Assembly (NCBI GenBank): GCA_023481105.1
Contig: JAMCWK010000015.1
Coordinates: forward strand, 1-34,986
DNA from: Acidobacteriota bacterium
GTDB lineage: Bacteria > Acidobacteriota > Terriglobia > Acidiferrales > UBA7541
DNA: 34,986 nucleotides
Direction: 5' to 3'
The notes beneath the pieces were generated by a model. That model did not search any database and was not told the DNA's origin. It worked only from the letters and a program-made list of their open reading frames with translations. The translations under genes were made by a program, and so were the position numbers. Positions 25,825 through 34,986 of the stretch are shown here, piece by piece. How positions within the stretch are numbered: position 1 is the first letter of the stretch; every line of letters begins with the position of its first letter.

Positions 25825-28800
25825 ATGAGGCAAGAAAGAACGATGGGCTGGATGAAATGGACTCTGCTGGCAGTGGTGGCCCTTGCACTGCCCTTCCCTG
25901 CGGCGGCACAAATCCGTTCGCGCGAAGCCGGCACCATTTCTGCGCGTATTCCGGACGACTTCGTGCATAGGGGGAAGCAGATCCTGGATGGCGCCAAGGA
26001 CACCAAGGTCAATTGGGGCGACAAGATCGTGACCAATAAAGGCGGGCGCGCGCGCGTGCGCCTGACTGACGGGTCCATCCTGAACGTTGGCTCCCAGTCC
26101 TCCCTTCAGATTTTGCAGCATGACACGCAGGCGCAGCGCACCCAGTTGCAATTAGCTTACGGACGCATGCGCGCCAGCGTCGTGCGCATCACACAGCCCG
26201 GCGGCGGGTTCCAAGTGCGTACCTCGGCGGCGGTTGCCGGCGTGGTAGGCACCGACGAGTTCATCGAAGCCGCGCAGATTTACACCACAGTAATCGCATT
26301 GGGCGGCGGTTTGGTTACCGTCGGTTCACCCAACCCGCTCTACGCCGATTTTTCCAGCATTTTGAGCCCCGGCGAAGCCATCACTCTCGTTACCGACCAG
26401 CGCCCGGGCGAAAAGCGCTTGGCCACGGATGAAGAGCTGGGTAGCGCCTTTGGCGAAACCGAAGTGGACGAAGTGGTTCGCATGGAGCCCCGTGCTACTT
26501 TCCCCGGACACACATTCAATGCGCGGATTATCGGCAGCAACATGGCAGGTGCGTCTGCAGTTTCCTTCGCCCGCGAGGGCATTTCTATCACCATGAGTGG
26601 ACCGGGCACCGCCAATGGTGTTCCTGTCAGCATTACGATTGCATCGAATGTTCCTCACGGCACCTATCCATTCACTGTTGAGAGACCGCAGGGCCCGCAG
26701 GTGGGCGTGTTGATTGTGACCAGTGAGGAGAATGCCCGAAGAGCCGGCGCTGCGGCGCCGGGCAGCATGAAGCCTCCGGCGAGCCAAAGCATCACCGCCA
26801 CGCGCGGCGCCAAATTCATGCTGGACGCCTCCGCCACGGAAACGCCAGCCGGCACATCCATCGTGGCATTCTTGTGGAGCGTTCTGGAGACGCGCCTTTC
26901 TTCCAACGAAGCGCAGTTCACCATTGACACCAGCATGCTCAAGCCCGGCGACTACGTCATTCAGCTCGCCGTCATCAACAACCGCGGGCAGGCCACCACA
27001 CAGCGCTACTCTCTCACTGTTACCCCCGGAATGCAGCCCGCCGAAATCATCCGCGAGCTCGCCACTGGCTATGAATCCCTGCAGCCCAACCAGTTCCTTA
27101 AGTATTTCGATGAAGAGCGCTTCCGTAACTACTCCGGCTTTGCAGCCGCAATCGATGACAGTTTCCGTAATCAACTCGAAACTGTCCGCGTCTTCCAGCG
27201 CCCAGTAAACTGCACCATTTCCGAAGAGCAGGACCAGGCTGCTTGCCAGGCCGACTTCGAGTTGCAATTCACCAAAAAGGAGCAGCCCACCGAATTCCTC
27301 GACGCCAATGGCAATCCTTTTCCGCCGGGCGTCCCCGCGCCGCCCAACTCCGTCGCCGCCAAGCGTCTGCTCACCGGCACCGAGCGCACCACTATCCGCT
27401 TTGAGCGCGCCGACAAGGGCTGGAGAATCTCCGATTACGCCGCGCAAGTCAGCTGCCCGGGCGGCTCACAAGTTTCCGGCCTCAACGTGGGCTCCTGCAT
27501 TTTGGCCCTCGGCTCGTTCTCTTCCCCCGGCTTTACGTTTACCAATGTGCAGCTTCCCGCCGGCGCCGTGGTTCCTGTCGGCGGCGTTCTGAACGGCACC
27601 ATCGACCTTTCTCCGTTGGGCGGATTCAATGGCATGGTCACGCTGAGTGCCACGGCCGATGTGGGCGGAACTCCGGCCACGGTCACCTTCTCTCCCAATC
27701 CCGCGCCCTCGCTCGGCACGGTTTCCTTCACCGTCTCCGTGCCACCCACCGGGCCCAACACCACCACTCCCTTCAGCCTGGTCATCAGCGGCACCGACTC
27801 CTCCGGCTCAATTTCTCAGAGCATCACCTTGCCGCTCACCTTCCAGGGCGCGCCACCGTTTGCGCTTCAGCAATTCACCAGTCCCAGCGCGCCGCTGACG
27901 CTGCTGGCCAACTCCAGCGTGGTCATCGGCATTACGGCGGTTTCCAGCCTTTCTGGGTTCAACACGCCGATCACGATCACTTTTGGCCCGCTGCCGGCCG
28001 GTGTCACAGTGTCGCCCACCACTGCCAACGTACTTCCCGGCAGCACGCAGCCCTTTACCTTCACGTTTACCCCTGTGACGGGAGGCAATGCCTTCGCCAA
28101 TTTTGGCGTCGCTAACGTCACTGTAACGGGCACCGCCGCCGGTGTTCCTGTCCAGACGAGCACCATTGTGCTCAATCTCGGTACCGCGGGGTCGTTGCCC
28201 TTCAGCTTGTTCAGTTCGCCGAGTTCCACCAACGTCAACTTGACCAGCACATCCACGGTCAACACCAGTTTCAACGTCTTTGTCTCTTCGCAGCAGACTT
28301 TCAATCAGCCCATCAACATTTCCGTGGGTACGCCGCCTCCGGGCGTCACCATTTCTCCCAATACGTTTGTGTTCACTCCAGGGTTGAGCGGTTCCAACGT
28401 TTTTTATAGCGTCGCTGTGGATCCCGCGGTGGCCCAGCCCGGCTCCTATCCCATTCTGATCAGCGGTGTTTCCGGCGGCGTCAGTGCTACCACCACGTGG
28501 ACTTTGAACATCGGCGGCGCTTTCAGTCTGAGCGTTACACCCAACAACACCGCCATAACTCCCATGATCATAGTCCCCGACGGCGTTACGGCTAACACCA
28601 TCACCGTGGCTGTGACCAGCATCAACAACTTCACGGGCTCAGTTACAGTCTTCATGTCCAATCCGCTCGGGAGCTTTACCCAGATTTCTCCCGTCGGCAA
28701 TCAGCAGACGATCAGCGTTCCGGCAGGTGGCTCGGCGAATGCCGTATTTACCATCACGGGCAACGTAGGTGCTCCCAGCACTCCTGTACAACAAGCCTTT

Positions 28801-31800
28801 TTCAGCGCCAATTCCCCTTCCGGTGTTGCCATTAATTCCGTGAGCTTGCCGTACATGGTTATCGGCCCCGCTAGCTTCACTCTCAGTCCAACTTCCAGTT
28901 CGACCTCTGCCGATATCAATTCCACGTTCGGGCCCACTGTTCAGACTACCGTGCAGCCCTTGGGCGCATTCGCAGCTTCGGTCACGTTCACTGTGAATCC
29001 GACTTCCGTGCCTGCGGGAGTAACTGTCTCTCCAACGACCCAAACGGTGGCTGCCGGCGGCCAGGCACGCTTTACGCTTCGCGCAGTGACACCCGCTGTC
29101 GTGGGCAATTTTGCAATCACTGTGGACGCAGTCTCCGGCGCGATTGCGCAGACCTATACGATAAACCTTCGACTGCGCGGGCAGATCACCATGAACGTGA
29201 CGCCGGTGGTGGGCGGTAGCTTGGGCTCGCCGACCGCGCCCCTGGTCCTGGCCCCGAGCGCGAGTTTGTCCTTTAACGTGTCGGTAGGAGGCCTCGACGG
29301 ATTCTCTGGCCCGCTCACCGTGCAGGTTTCCGGCATGCCTGGCGGTGTTACTGCAATTTTCCCCTTGACTGGTACCAGCAGTGTCAACGTGAATGCGCCA
29401 GGCGCCGACACGTTCACTTTGACCAACGTTTCTGCGGCCGCCGTGCCACTGAATTCCATCAACGTGTTTGCCTTTGATTCGACGAATGGCTTTTCCTTCT
29501 CGAGCCCGTCTCAAACGATTTATTTTACGACCGGCAGTCCCAGCTTTGTGTTGGGTTGTACTTTCTTTTTCGGTTCCAATGCCACTCCGTGCAACCAGAC
29601 CAACTACCTTTCTCTGAATATCAATCAAGCCGGGAGCACCGATTCATTGAACCTGAAGATTGATTCCGTAGGCGGCTACGCAGGGACGGTCAGTGTCACG
29701 CCCATAAACATGCCTGCGGGCATTACCATGTCGCCGAATCCGGTCATTCTTTCGCCCGGGCAACCCACGACGGTTACGTTCTCAGCCGCCACCCCTGGTG
29801 TCGCAGGCGCCTTCGGCTTCAACCTCGTCGGTAACGACACAGTCACACCAACGCTGTCCTCTTCCACGCCGGTAGACGGCCAAATGAACGGCAGCTTGAA
29901 GCTGGTGGTCACGCCGGCCACTACGCAAAATACTCCGGCCATCATTCCCCCGGGCGGCCAGCAGATTTTCAGCGTGGACATCACCGGCATGAACGGCTTC
30001 TCGGGAACTGCCAATCTTAATTTCTTCCCCAACCTGGCCACCGGCGTAACCAGCAATCCCCCCTGCTGCACGATTCAGGTGAACGTGCCCGCCGTTGGGA
30101 GCGTGACGGCCACCATCGCCATTGACGTCGCCGCCAATGCTCCGTCTTCCTTTACTCAATCCATCTTCTTCGACGCGGACGGCTTCGACATCTCGTTCAA
30201 CAACGTCACCTATTTTGTAAGCGGTGAAACCAGCGCGCAGTCGCTTTACGTCGTTGGCCCCAGCAGCTTTAATGCCTCCGTTAGCGGTGCCACTCTCAAT
30301 AACCCGCGTTTCGTCCAAGTCGGCCAACAGACCAGCATTTTCGTCAGCATCCAAGCCATCGGTGCGTTCACTGGCACTGTGTTTTTGGACGTCACCGGCC
30401 TGCCCGCTGGCATTACGGTCTCCTCTGCTCCGGGCAGCACCGCCACTATTCCCGTTCAGCAAGGCCCGGGTGTGATTGTGATTCAGCCGCAGATTGTCGG
30501 CGTCAACGTCCCCGGCACCAGTACGTCCAGCACGCTGTTTTTCACGGTTGCCTCGAATGCTCCGCGCGGATTCCTCCAGTGCACGCTCACGGCCACCTCG
30601 GGAGCGCTGGTGCAAAGCATCCCGCTTGTCTTTTTCGTCACGCCGCAAGTGACGCTTAACCTCACGCCCACAGCCTCCAGCAATGCTCCGATGGTCATTG
30701 CCCCCGGCAGCTCGGGTAACCTGCAAATCGCCGCGGTGACCACCCCGACTTTTGCGGGGGATGCCGACCTGACCTTCAGTCTGCCGGGCGGCGTCACGGT
30801 GACGCCCGTTTCCGCGCGCGTTAATCTGGGCGGCTTTACTGCTGTCAATGTCAATCTCGCCGCCACGGTGACCCCGGGCACTATTCTCAATGTGAGCATC
30901 AACGCCTTCATTAACGGAAGTTTTGTCGCGCAGACTACCGCCACCATCATCGCCGGCACGGGAGCCTTCGCCATCGCCATTAACCCGGCCACGGCCACGT
31001 CTTCGTCCGCGCCGCTGGTGATCAACGCGGGCAGCTCCGGCAGCGTGAGTGTGTCCGTCAGCGCCGTCGGCGCTTTTTCCAGCAGCGTCAACGTCAGCGC
31101 AACGTTTACAGTCGCATCCCTCAGCACGCCTACGCCTTCGGTGAATGTCAGTCCCGGCGGCACGGCCAACTTCACGGTGGACGCGGCTGCTGGCGCTCAG
31201 GGATTGATCGCGCGTATGTTCATCACCGCAACCGGCGCTGGGCAAAGTACCAGCGCGATTGTCTTCATCAGCATCGGCTCCGGCGGGTTCTCGCTCTCTG
31301 TATCCAACAACAGCAGCGCTAACCCGGTCATCGCTGACATCGGCAGTTCCAGTTCCTTCAACGTCCTTGTTCACCAGCAGTCCGGCTTCACTGGCACCGT
31401 GAGCCTGTCCGCGGGTAGCCTGCCAGCCGGCGTCAGCGTTCCCAATAACAACTTCTTGGTGGCCGCCGGGACGTCGCAAAATTTCCAGATTCAAGTGGCT
31501 GCGGGAGCTGTCGCGGGCGATACCCAACTCACCATCACCGGCACCTCCGGCGCGCTGACCGTCAATCTCACTGTCTTCTTGCGCCTGCGCGGTCAGTTTA
31601 CTTTGGCTCTCAACACCGGCACGACTGCTACCAGCCCGTTGGTCGTCGCCCCGGGAAGCAGCCAAGTCGTCAGTGTGTCGGTGGTGCCCGTGGGCAGTTT
31701 CTTTGGCACCGTGCAAATCAGCACTTCGACATTCAACTTGCCGGCAGGGGTCACTGTGTCGCCGTCCAGCGCGACGGCCGACCCGGGCAATCCTGCTCAG

Positions 31801-34800
31801 TTCACAGTGGACGTGGCTGCCGGCACAGCGGCTTCGCCGGTTTTCACATTTGGCGTCTTTGGCTCTGGCACGTATTCGGGTAGCTTCCCTAGCGCCAACG
31901 TGTTTGTGTCCGTGGCAAGCAATCCCACTTTTAATATGGGTTTCTTCTCGCCCCTCTCGGTGGACATTGGCGACCAGTTCGGCAGCTCCATCAGCGTGAA
32001 CCTTACTCCGGTAGGCAGCTTCACCGGCACGGTTACACTTTCCGTGAACACGGCCCAGTTGCCTGCGGGCGTGACGGTAACGCCTGCCTCCACGACATTT
32101 GTGCTCTCCGGGTTCGGCACGAACCAAAACCTAAATTTCATCGCTTCCACTACGGTGGCTAGCGCGGGCGCATTCAACGTGGACATCACAGCTACCAGCG
32201 GCCCCATCGTCATCACGCAAACGTTGCAATTGGAGTTGCTAGCGGACTTCAGTATCACTGTGAGCCCCACCTCCACCTTCACGGCGCCCATCACCCTGCA
32301 ACCAACAGGCTCGCAAAATTTCACTCTGACACTCACCACCACTCCTCCAAACATTCAGTGTAACGGTTCGCCCTTCACTGTTGATCTAGCGATCACTTCC
32401 GCGCAACCCACTGGCGTTTCGGCCAGCGTCACCCCAACCGCCACCATCAGCGCGCCGGCCACCGCTACGGTAACTACCGCTTCGGCCCCCGCTACCGGCG
32501 TTTTCAACATCTCCGGCATCGCCACGGGCCCCGCCGGCTGCGCCCTGAGCGTCGGCTCCGGCGACGTCGGATTCTTCACCATCGGCCCGCCCAGTTTCAC
32601 ACTGTCTGTGCCGTCCTTCCAGACCAGCGTCAACATCAATTCAAATTCCCTTTCGAGTGTGGGCGTTTCCGTGCAATCTGTTGGCAATTTCCAGGGCACG
32701 GTCACCGTGTCCGTGGTCAGCGCATCGGTTCCGTCTGGCGTCACGGTCACTCCCGCTTCTGCCACCATACTTGCGGGAAACTCCGTCAACTTTCAGGTGC
32801 GTGCCGACTCTCCGGCCGTCGCTGGCTCCGTGTCCTTCAATATTCAAGCCACCGACGGCGTCACCACGCAAAACGGCACCATTCCCTTGTCGTTGCGCGG
32901 TTCCTACACTTTGACGCTTTCCCCGGCCAACTCCAGCTCGCAGCCGGCCGTGCTCTCACCCGGCCAGTCCACTACGTACACGGTCACCGTCAATCCGCTG
33001 AACGGTTTCACCGGCACCGTTTCTGTTTTCCAGGTCTGTTGCGGCAGCCTGCCAACGGGCATGAGCGCCACCAGCAGCTTCTCCGCCTCGCCCGGCTCAC
33101 CCGGCCAGATTGTGGTAACCACGACGGCCACGGCAGTGGCCAGCCAGCCGCAAGGGATGAGCTATTTCTCGTCGTCACCCAACTCGTTTTCCAACCCCAG
33201 CTTCGGCTTTTTTGGGGCGGTAGGGCCGGCAGGCTTCCGCGTCACGAATTCCAGTTCCGTCAGCTTCCCACAGCAGGTGGTGATTAACGGCTCGCAGCGC
33301 AACATCAACGTCTCCGTGCAATCGCTCGGCGGATTCAGCGGCACCGTGGACTTGGCGTTGGGCACTTTGCCGGCTGGCCTCACTGCTTCGCCGCAGACCG
33401 CGCAGGTCACGGTCCCCGCGGGCGGCTCTGCCAGCTTCACGTTCTCTTTCCTGGCAAGCTCCACGCTCAGTCAGGGGCCCCTCGACATTCAGTTGACCGC
33501 TTCGCAGGGCGCTAATTCGGTGAACACCTTCTTCTATCTCTACGCGGCATCGAACATGGCCCTGGTGCAATCTCCGCAGACGAATCCTTCCACACAGTTG
33601 CGCGTCATCCAGGGCGATCCGACAGGACAGACTCTCAGCGTTCAAGTGCTCAATCAGGGCGGCTTCACTGGCTCCGTCCAGCTCAATGTTACGGGCGTGC
33701 CTACCGGCATCACCGTCACGCCCATGTCCGTTCTCGTGCCCGCCAACGGTAGCGCTAACTTCCAAATCACCGCGGCGGTCGGCGCGTTTGCCGGCTTGAA
33801 CACGATTGACGTCTCCGCCAGTTTCTCCGGGCTCTTCGCCAGCACCACTGTCTACCTCAATGTTGGCGTGGGCAGCTTCACATTGACCGGCTCCCCCAAC
33901 TCGACGGTTAGTCAACCGATTTCGTTAGATCCCAATGGCACTACGCTTGTGCCACTATCTGTGACTGTCACTGGAACTAACGGATTCCAGGGCACCGTGG
34001 ACATTACCCCCAGCGGCTTACCCACCGGCATGACGGTTGCGCCGGCCACCGCGCAAGTGACGGTTCCTCCCAACGGCACGGCCACTACCACCTTCAATTT
34101 CTCGGCGACGGTCGCGCAAGGTCTCACTCCGGTCACCATCACAATAGATGGCCTCTCCAACGTGCCCACTCCCGTCGGCGTTGTGCCGGTGACGGCGCAG
34201 ATGCAGAGCTTCTTCCTGGTCAATCCGCCGACCTTCGCCATCACGCAGACGGGCGGTACGTCAACAGCTCCGCTCAGCATTGAGCAGGGCATTCCGCCCG
34301 GCCAGACCTTCCAGCTCGGAATCACCGGCACTGGCACGGTGACCATCACCTTTGCCAACGTGCCCGCTGGTGTCAATATTTCTCCGCCAACTGCCAACAT
34401 CGTTGCAGGCAACTCGGCGACTTTCACCGTGGACTCCACCGCGAGCGCCGCAATCGGCAATTACATCATTTCGGCCGTCGGCTCTTCGGCAAGCCAGCTT
34501 ATTTCGACCAACGTCTTCGTGAATGTGGTAGTGCCGACAAACGGCTTCTTCCTTGCCACGTCTCCGCCGACTTCGCCCGCTGCGCCGGTCATTCTCCAGC
34601 CGGACGCGGCGCTGACGACGTTCATCAACATCAATGTGCTGGCCAAGGGCACATTCACCGGCTCGGTAACCCTGGCCCTTTCTGGTGTACCTACCGGCGT
34701 TAGCGCTACGCTGACTCCAAGCATGGCCGATCTTTCTCTGAGCCCCGTGCAAGTAGTTCAAATTCAGTTCCAGACCACCACGGGCCTTGCAGCCTTCGGG

Positions 34801-34986
34801 CCTTCCGCCATTACGGTAACCGGAACTTCCGGTGCGCTCACGGCGAGCACTCCGGTGTTCGTCGCGCTGCAAATTGTCTCTGCAATCACCAACCCGGATT
34901 CGCAATCCGTCCGTGCGCCGGAAGTTCTGCAAGTCTTGCCGCCGGGCGGTTACGCTGGCTCCCACATGGTTCTGACACTTCAGGGC
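25825..34986 (+). CDS. Giant exported FecR-domain protein with tandem Ig-like repeats (3' end beyond window)
   Basis: A single open frame of 3054 codons with no stop to the right edge. Signal peptide: residues 1 to about 29. A FecR domain (about 50-150) shows GDKIVTNKGGRARVRLTDGS (66-85), the YGRMRASV segment and VRTSAAVAGVVGTDEF (131-146). A TIG/IPT-like domain (about 213-300), a PKD-like domain (about 313-402) and an NTF2-like domain (about 405-545) follow. From about residue 573 on come Ig-like repeats of about 110 residues, each built on GxFxGTVxLxxxxLPAGVTVSP followed by PG...FTV. No membrane anchor is visible yet, as the C-terminus is not in the window. The start is ATG 25825 with GAGG seven bases upstream. 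It is probably a cell-surface or matrix protein working with the upstream barrel protein. FecR domains usually sense signals for sigma factors, but no sigma factor gene is nearby. Confidence 0.88.
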   Translation, partial: MRQERTMGWMKWTLLAVVALALPFPAAAQIRSREAGTISARIPDDFVHRGKQILDGAKDTKVNWGDKIVTNKGGRARVRLTDGSILNVGSQSSLQILQHDTQAQRTQLQLAYGRMRASVVRITQPGGGFQVRTSAAVAGVVGTDEFIEAAQIYTTVIALGGGLVTVGSPNPLYADFSSILSPGEAITLVTDQRPGEKRLATDEELGSAFGETEVDEVVRMEPRATFPGHTFNARIIGSNMAGASAVSFAREGISITMSGPGTANGVPVSITIASNVPHGTYPFTVERPQGPQVGVLIVTSEENARRAGAAAPGSMKPPASQSITATRGAKFMLDASATETPAGTSIVAFLWSVLETRLSSNEAQFTIDTSMLKPGDYVIQLAVINNRGQATTQRYSLTVTPGMQPAEIIRELATGYESLQPNQFLKYFDEERFRNYSGFAAAIDDSFRNQLETVRVFQRPVNCTISEEQDQAACQADFELQFTKKEQPTEFLDANGNPFPPGVPAPPNSVAAKRLLTGTERTTIRFERADKGWRISDYAAQVSCPGGSQVSGLNVGSCILALGSFSSPGFTFTNVQLPAGAVVPVGGVLNGTIDLSPLGGFNGMVTLSATADVGGTPATVTFSPNPAPSLGTVSFTVSVPPTGPNTTTPFSLVISGTDSSGSISQSITLPLTFQGAPPFALQQFTSPSAPLTLLANSSVVIGITAVSSLSGFNTPITITFGPLPAGVTVSPTTANVLPGSTQPFTFTFTPVTGGNAFANFGVANVTVTGTAAGVPVQTSTIVLNLGTAGSLPFSLFSSPSSTNVNLTSTSTVNTSFNVFVSSQQTFNQPINISVGTPPPGVTISPNTFVFTPGLSGSNVFYSVAVDPAVAQPGSYPILISGVSGGVSATTTWTLNIGGAFSLSVTPNNTAITPMIIVPDGVTANTITVAVTSINNFTGSVTVFMSNPLGSFTQISPVGNQQTISVPAGGSANAVFTITGNVGAPSTPVQQAFFSANSPSGVAINSVSLPYMVIGPASFTLSPTSSSTSADINSTFGPTVQTTVQPLGAFAASVTFTVNPTSVPAGVTVSPTTQTVAAGGQARFTLRAVTPAVVGNFAITVDAVSGAIAQTYTINLRLRGQITMNVTPVVGGSLGSPTAPLVLAPSASLSFNVSVGGLDGFSGPLTVQVSGMPGGVTAIFPLTGTSSVNVNAPGADTFTLTNVSAAAVPLNSINVFAFDSTNGFSFSSPSQTIYFTTGSPSFVLGCTFFFGSNATPCNQTNYLSLNINQAGSTDSLNLKIDSVGGYAGTVSVTPINMPAGITMSPNPVILSPGQPTTVTFSAATPGVAGAFGFNLVGNDTVTPTLSSSTPVDGQMNGSLKLVVTPATTQNTPAIIPPGGQQIFSVDITGMNGFSGTANLNFFPNLATGVTSNPPCCTIQVNVPAVGSVTATIAIDVAANAPSSFTQSIFFDADGFDISFNNVTYFVSGETSAQSLYVVGPSSFNASVSGATLNNPRFVQVGQQTSIFVSIQAIGAFTGTVFLDVTGLPAGITVSSAPGSTATIPVQQGPGVIVIQPQIVGVNVPGTSTSSTLFFTVASNAPRGFLQCTLTATSGALVQSIPLVFFVTPQVTLNLTPTASSNAPMVIAPGSSGNLQIAAVTTPTFAGDADLTFSLPGGVTVTPVSARVNLGGFTAVNVNLAATVTPGTILNVSINAFINGSFVAQTTATIIAGTGAFAIAINPATATSSSAPLVINAGSSGSVSVSVSAVGAFSSSVNVSATFTVASLSTPTPSVNVSPGGTANFTVDAAAGAQGLIARMFITATGAGQSTSAIVFISIGSGGFSLSVSNNSSANPVIADIGSSSSFNVLVHQQSGFTGTVSLSAGSLPAGVSVPNNNFLVAAGTSQNFQIQVAAGAVAGDTQLTITGTSGALTVNLTVFLRLRGQFTLALNTGTTATSPLVVAPGSSQVVSVSVVPVGSFFGTVQISTSTFNLPAGVTVSPSSATADPGNPAQFTVDVAAGTAASPVFTFGVFGSGTYSGSFPSANVFVSVASNPTFNMGFFSPLSVDIGDQFGSSISVNLTPVGSFTGTVTLSVNTAQLPAGVTVTPASTTFVLSGFGTNQNLNFIASTTVASAGAFNVDITATSGPIVITQTLQLELLADFSITVSPTSTFTAPITLQPTGSQNFTLTLTTTPPNIQCNGSPFTVDLAITSAQPTGVSASVTPTATISAPATATVTTASAPATGVFNISGIATGPAGCALSVGSGDVGFFTIGPPSFTLSVPSFQTSVNINSNSLSSVGVSVQSVGNFQGTVTVSVVSASVPSGVTVTPASATILAGNSVNFQVRADSPAVAGSVSFNIQATDGVTTQNGTIPLSLRGSYTLTLSPANSSSQPAVLSPGQSTTYTVTVNPLNGFTGTVSVFQVCCGSLPTGMSATSSFSASPGSPGQIVVTTTATAVASQPQGMSYFSSSPNSFSNPSFGFFGAVGPAGFRVTNSSSVSFPQQVVINGSQRNINVSVQSLGGFSGTVDLALGTLPAGLTASPQTAQVTVPAGGSASFTFSFLASSTLSQGPLDIQLTASQGANSVNTFFYLYAASNMALVQSPQTNPSTQLRVIQGDPTGQTLSVQVLNQGGFTGSVQLNVTGVPTGITVTPMSVLVPANGSANFQITAAVGAFAGLNTIDVSASFSGLFASTTVYLNVGVGSFTLTGSPNSTVSQPISLDPNGTTLVPLSVTVTGTNGFQGTVDITPSGLPTGMTVAPATAQVTVPPNGTATTTFNFSATVAQGLTPVTITIDGLSNVPTPVGVVPVTAQMQSFFLVNPPTFAITQTGGTSTAPLSIEQGIPPGQTFQLGITGTGTVTITFANVPAGVNISPPTANIVAGNSATFTVDSTASAAIGNYIISAVGSSASQLISTNVFVNVVVPTNGFFLATSPPTSPAAPVILQPDAALTTFININVLAKGTFTGSVTLALSGVPTGVSATLTPSMADLSLSPVQVVQIQFQTTTGLAAFGPSAITVTGTSGALTASTPVFVALQIVSAITNPDSQSVRAPEVLQVLPPGGYAGSHMVLTLQG
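27541..34900 (+). repeat. About 22 tandem Ig-like repeats in the giant protein
   Basis: The core motif GxFxG(T/S)V recurs at roughly 27619, 27955, 28288, 28621, 28960, 29293, 29668, 29992, 30355, 30745, 31066, 31381, 31693, 32013, 32352 (degenerate), 32685, 33001, 33325, 33658, 33976, 34321 (degenerate) and 34648. The period is mostly 312-345 bases, with longer units (360-390) near 29293, 29992 and 30355. Repeats are related at protein level but have diverged in DNA sequence, so the array is old and not a recent slippage product. At 34900 the pattern changes to a segment like the start of a TIG domain. Confidence 0.85.

Noticed and set aside
28639..29628. A long minus-strand frame within the Ig repeat region
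   Set aside because: Same artefact; low-complexity Arg/Gly/His composition and no start signals.
29782..32127. A 781-codon reading frame on the minus strand inside the giant gene
   Set aside because: It is an antisense by-product of the plus-strand coding bias (many NNC codons for Ser, Thr, Val, Gly). Its translation has no domain-like sequence, and the plus-strand frame has clear repeats throughout.

Overview
The window reads as a Gram-negative, high-GC chromosome segment, most consistent with an uncultured soil Acidobacteriota. That placement is inferred from gene content (lipid A genes, an outer-membrane porin, a kinase of the PASTA-less TolB/TPR type, giant Ig-repeat surface proteins), not from a marker gene. 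Almost all of it is densely coding. No rRNA, tRNA, CRISPR array, insertion sequence or phage gene was seen.

1-2050 (minus): a lipid A operon, fabZ-lpxA-lpxI. fabZ and lpxA share an ATGA overlap, and the lpxI ribosome-binding site overlaps the lpxA stop. lpxI runs off the left edge. It is divergent from an M20 metallopeptidase (2164-3351), and the two candidate -10 boxes overlap on opposite strands. 3382-4818 (minus) is an exported TPR/gluzincin protein, divergent from an exported M1-type aminopeptidase (4899-7391). Then come a membrane-anchored YfgM-like TPR protein and an HD-domain dNTPase.

9560-16867 (plus): a perfect sigma70-type promoter leads into DUF177(YceD)-rpmF-plsX-fabD-fabG-acpP-fabF, the classic fatty-acid/phospholipid cluster but without fabH. 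acpP has its own good promoter. The cluster continues into etfB-etfA. FabD, FabG, AcpP and FabF make and extend acyl-ACP, PlsX diverts it to phospholipid, and FabZ/LpxA on the left feed it to lipid A. EtfAB with the ETF:quinone oxidoreductase at 21314 carry electrons from acyl-CoA dehydrogenases to quinone, so both lipid synthesis and the electron side of lipid oxidation are present.

16876-21173 (minus): a Ser/Thr protein kinase with TolB-like and TPR domains behind its own promoter, and upstream of it a porin followed by a short phosphate-binding-type periplasmic protein.

22970-34986: a roughly 500-base regulatory-looking gap, then an operon of an outer-membrane beta-barrel protein with exactly eight cysteines in four close pairs (23468-25765) and a giant exported protein (25825 to beyond the right edge, at least 3054 codons). 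The giant protein has an N-terminal FecR domain, TIG-like, PKD-like and NTF2-like modules and about 22 tandem Ig-like repeats of about 110 residues. This pair is the least explained and most interesting part of the window.
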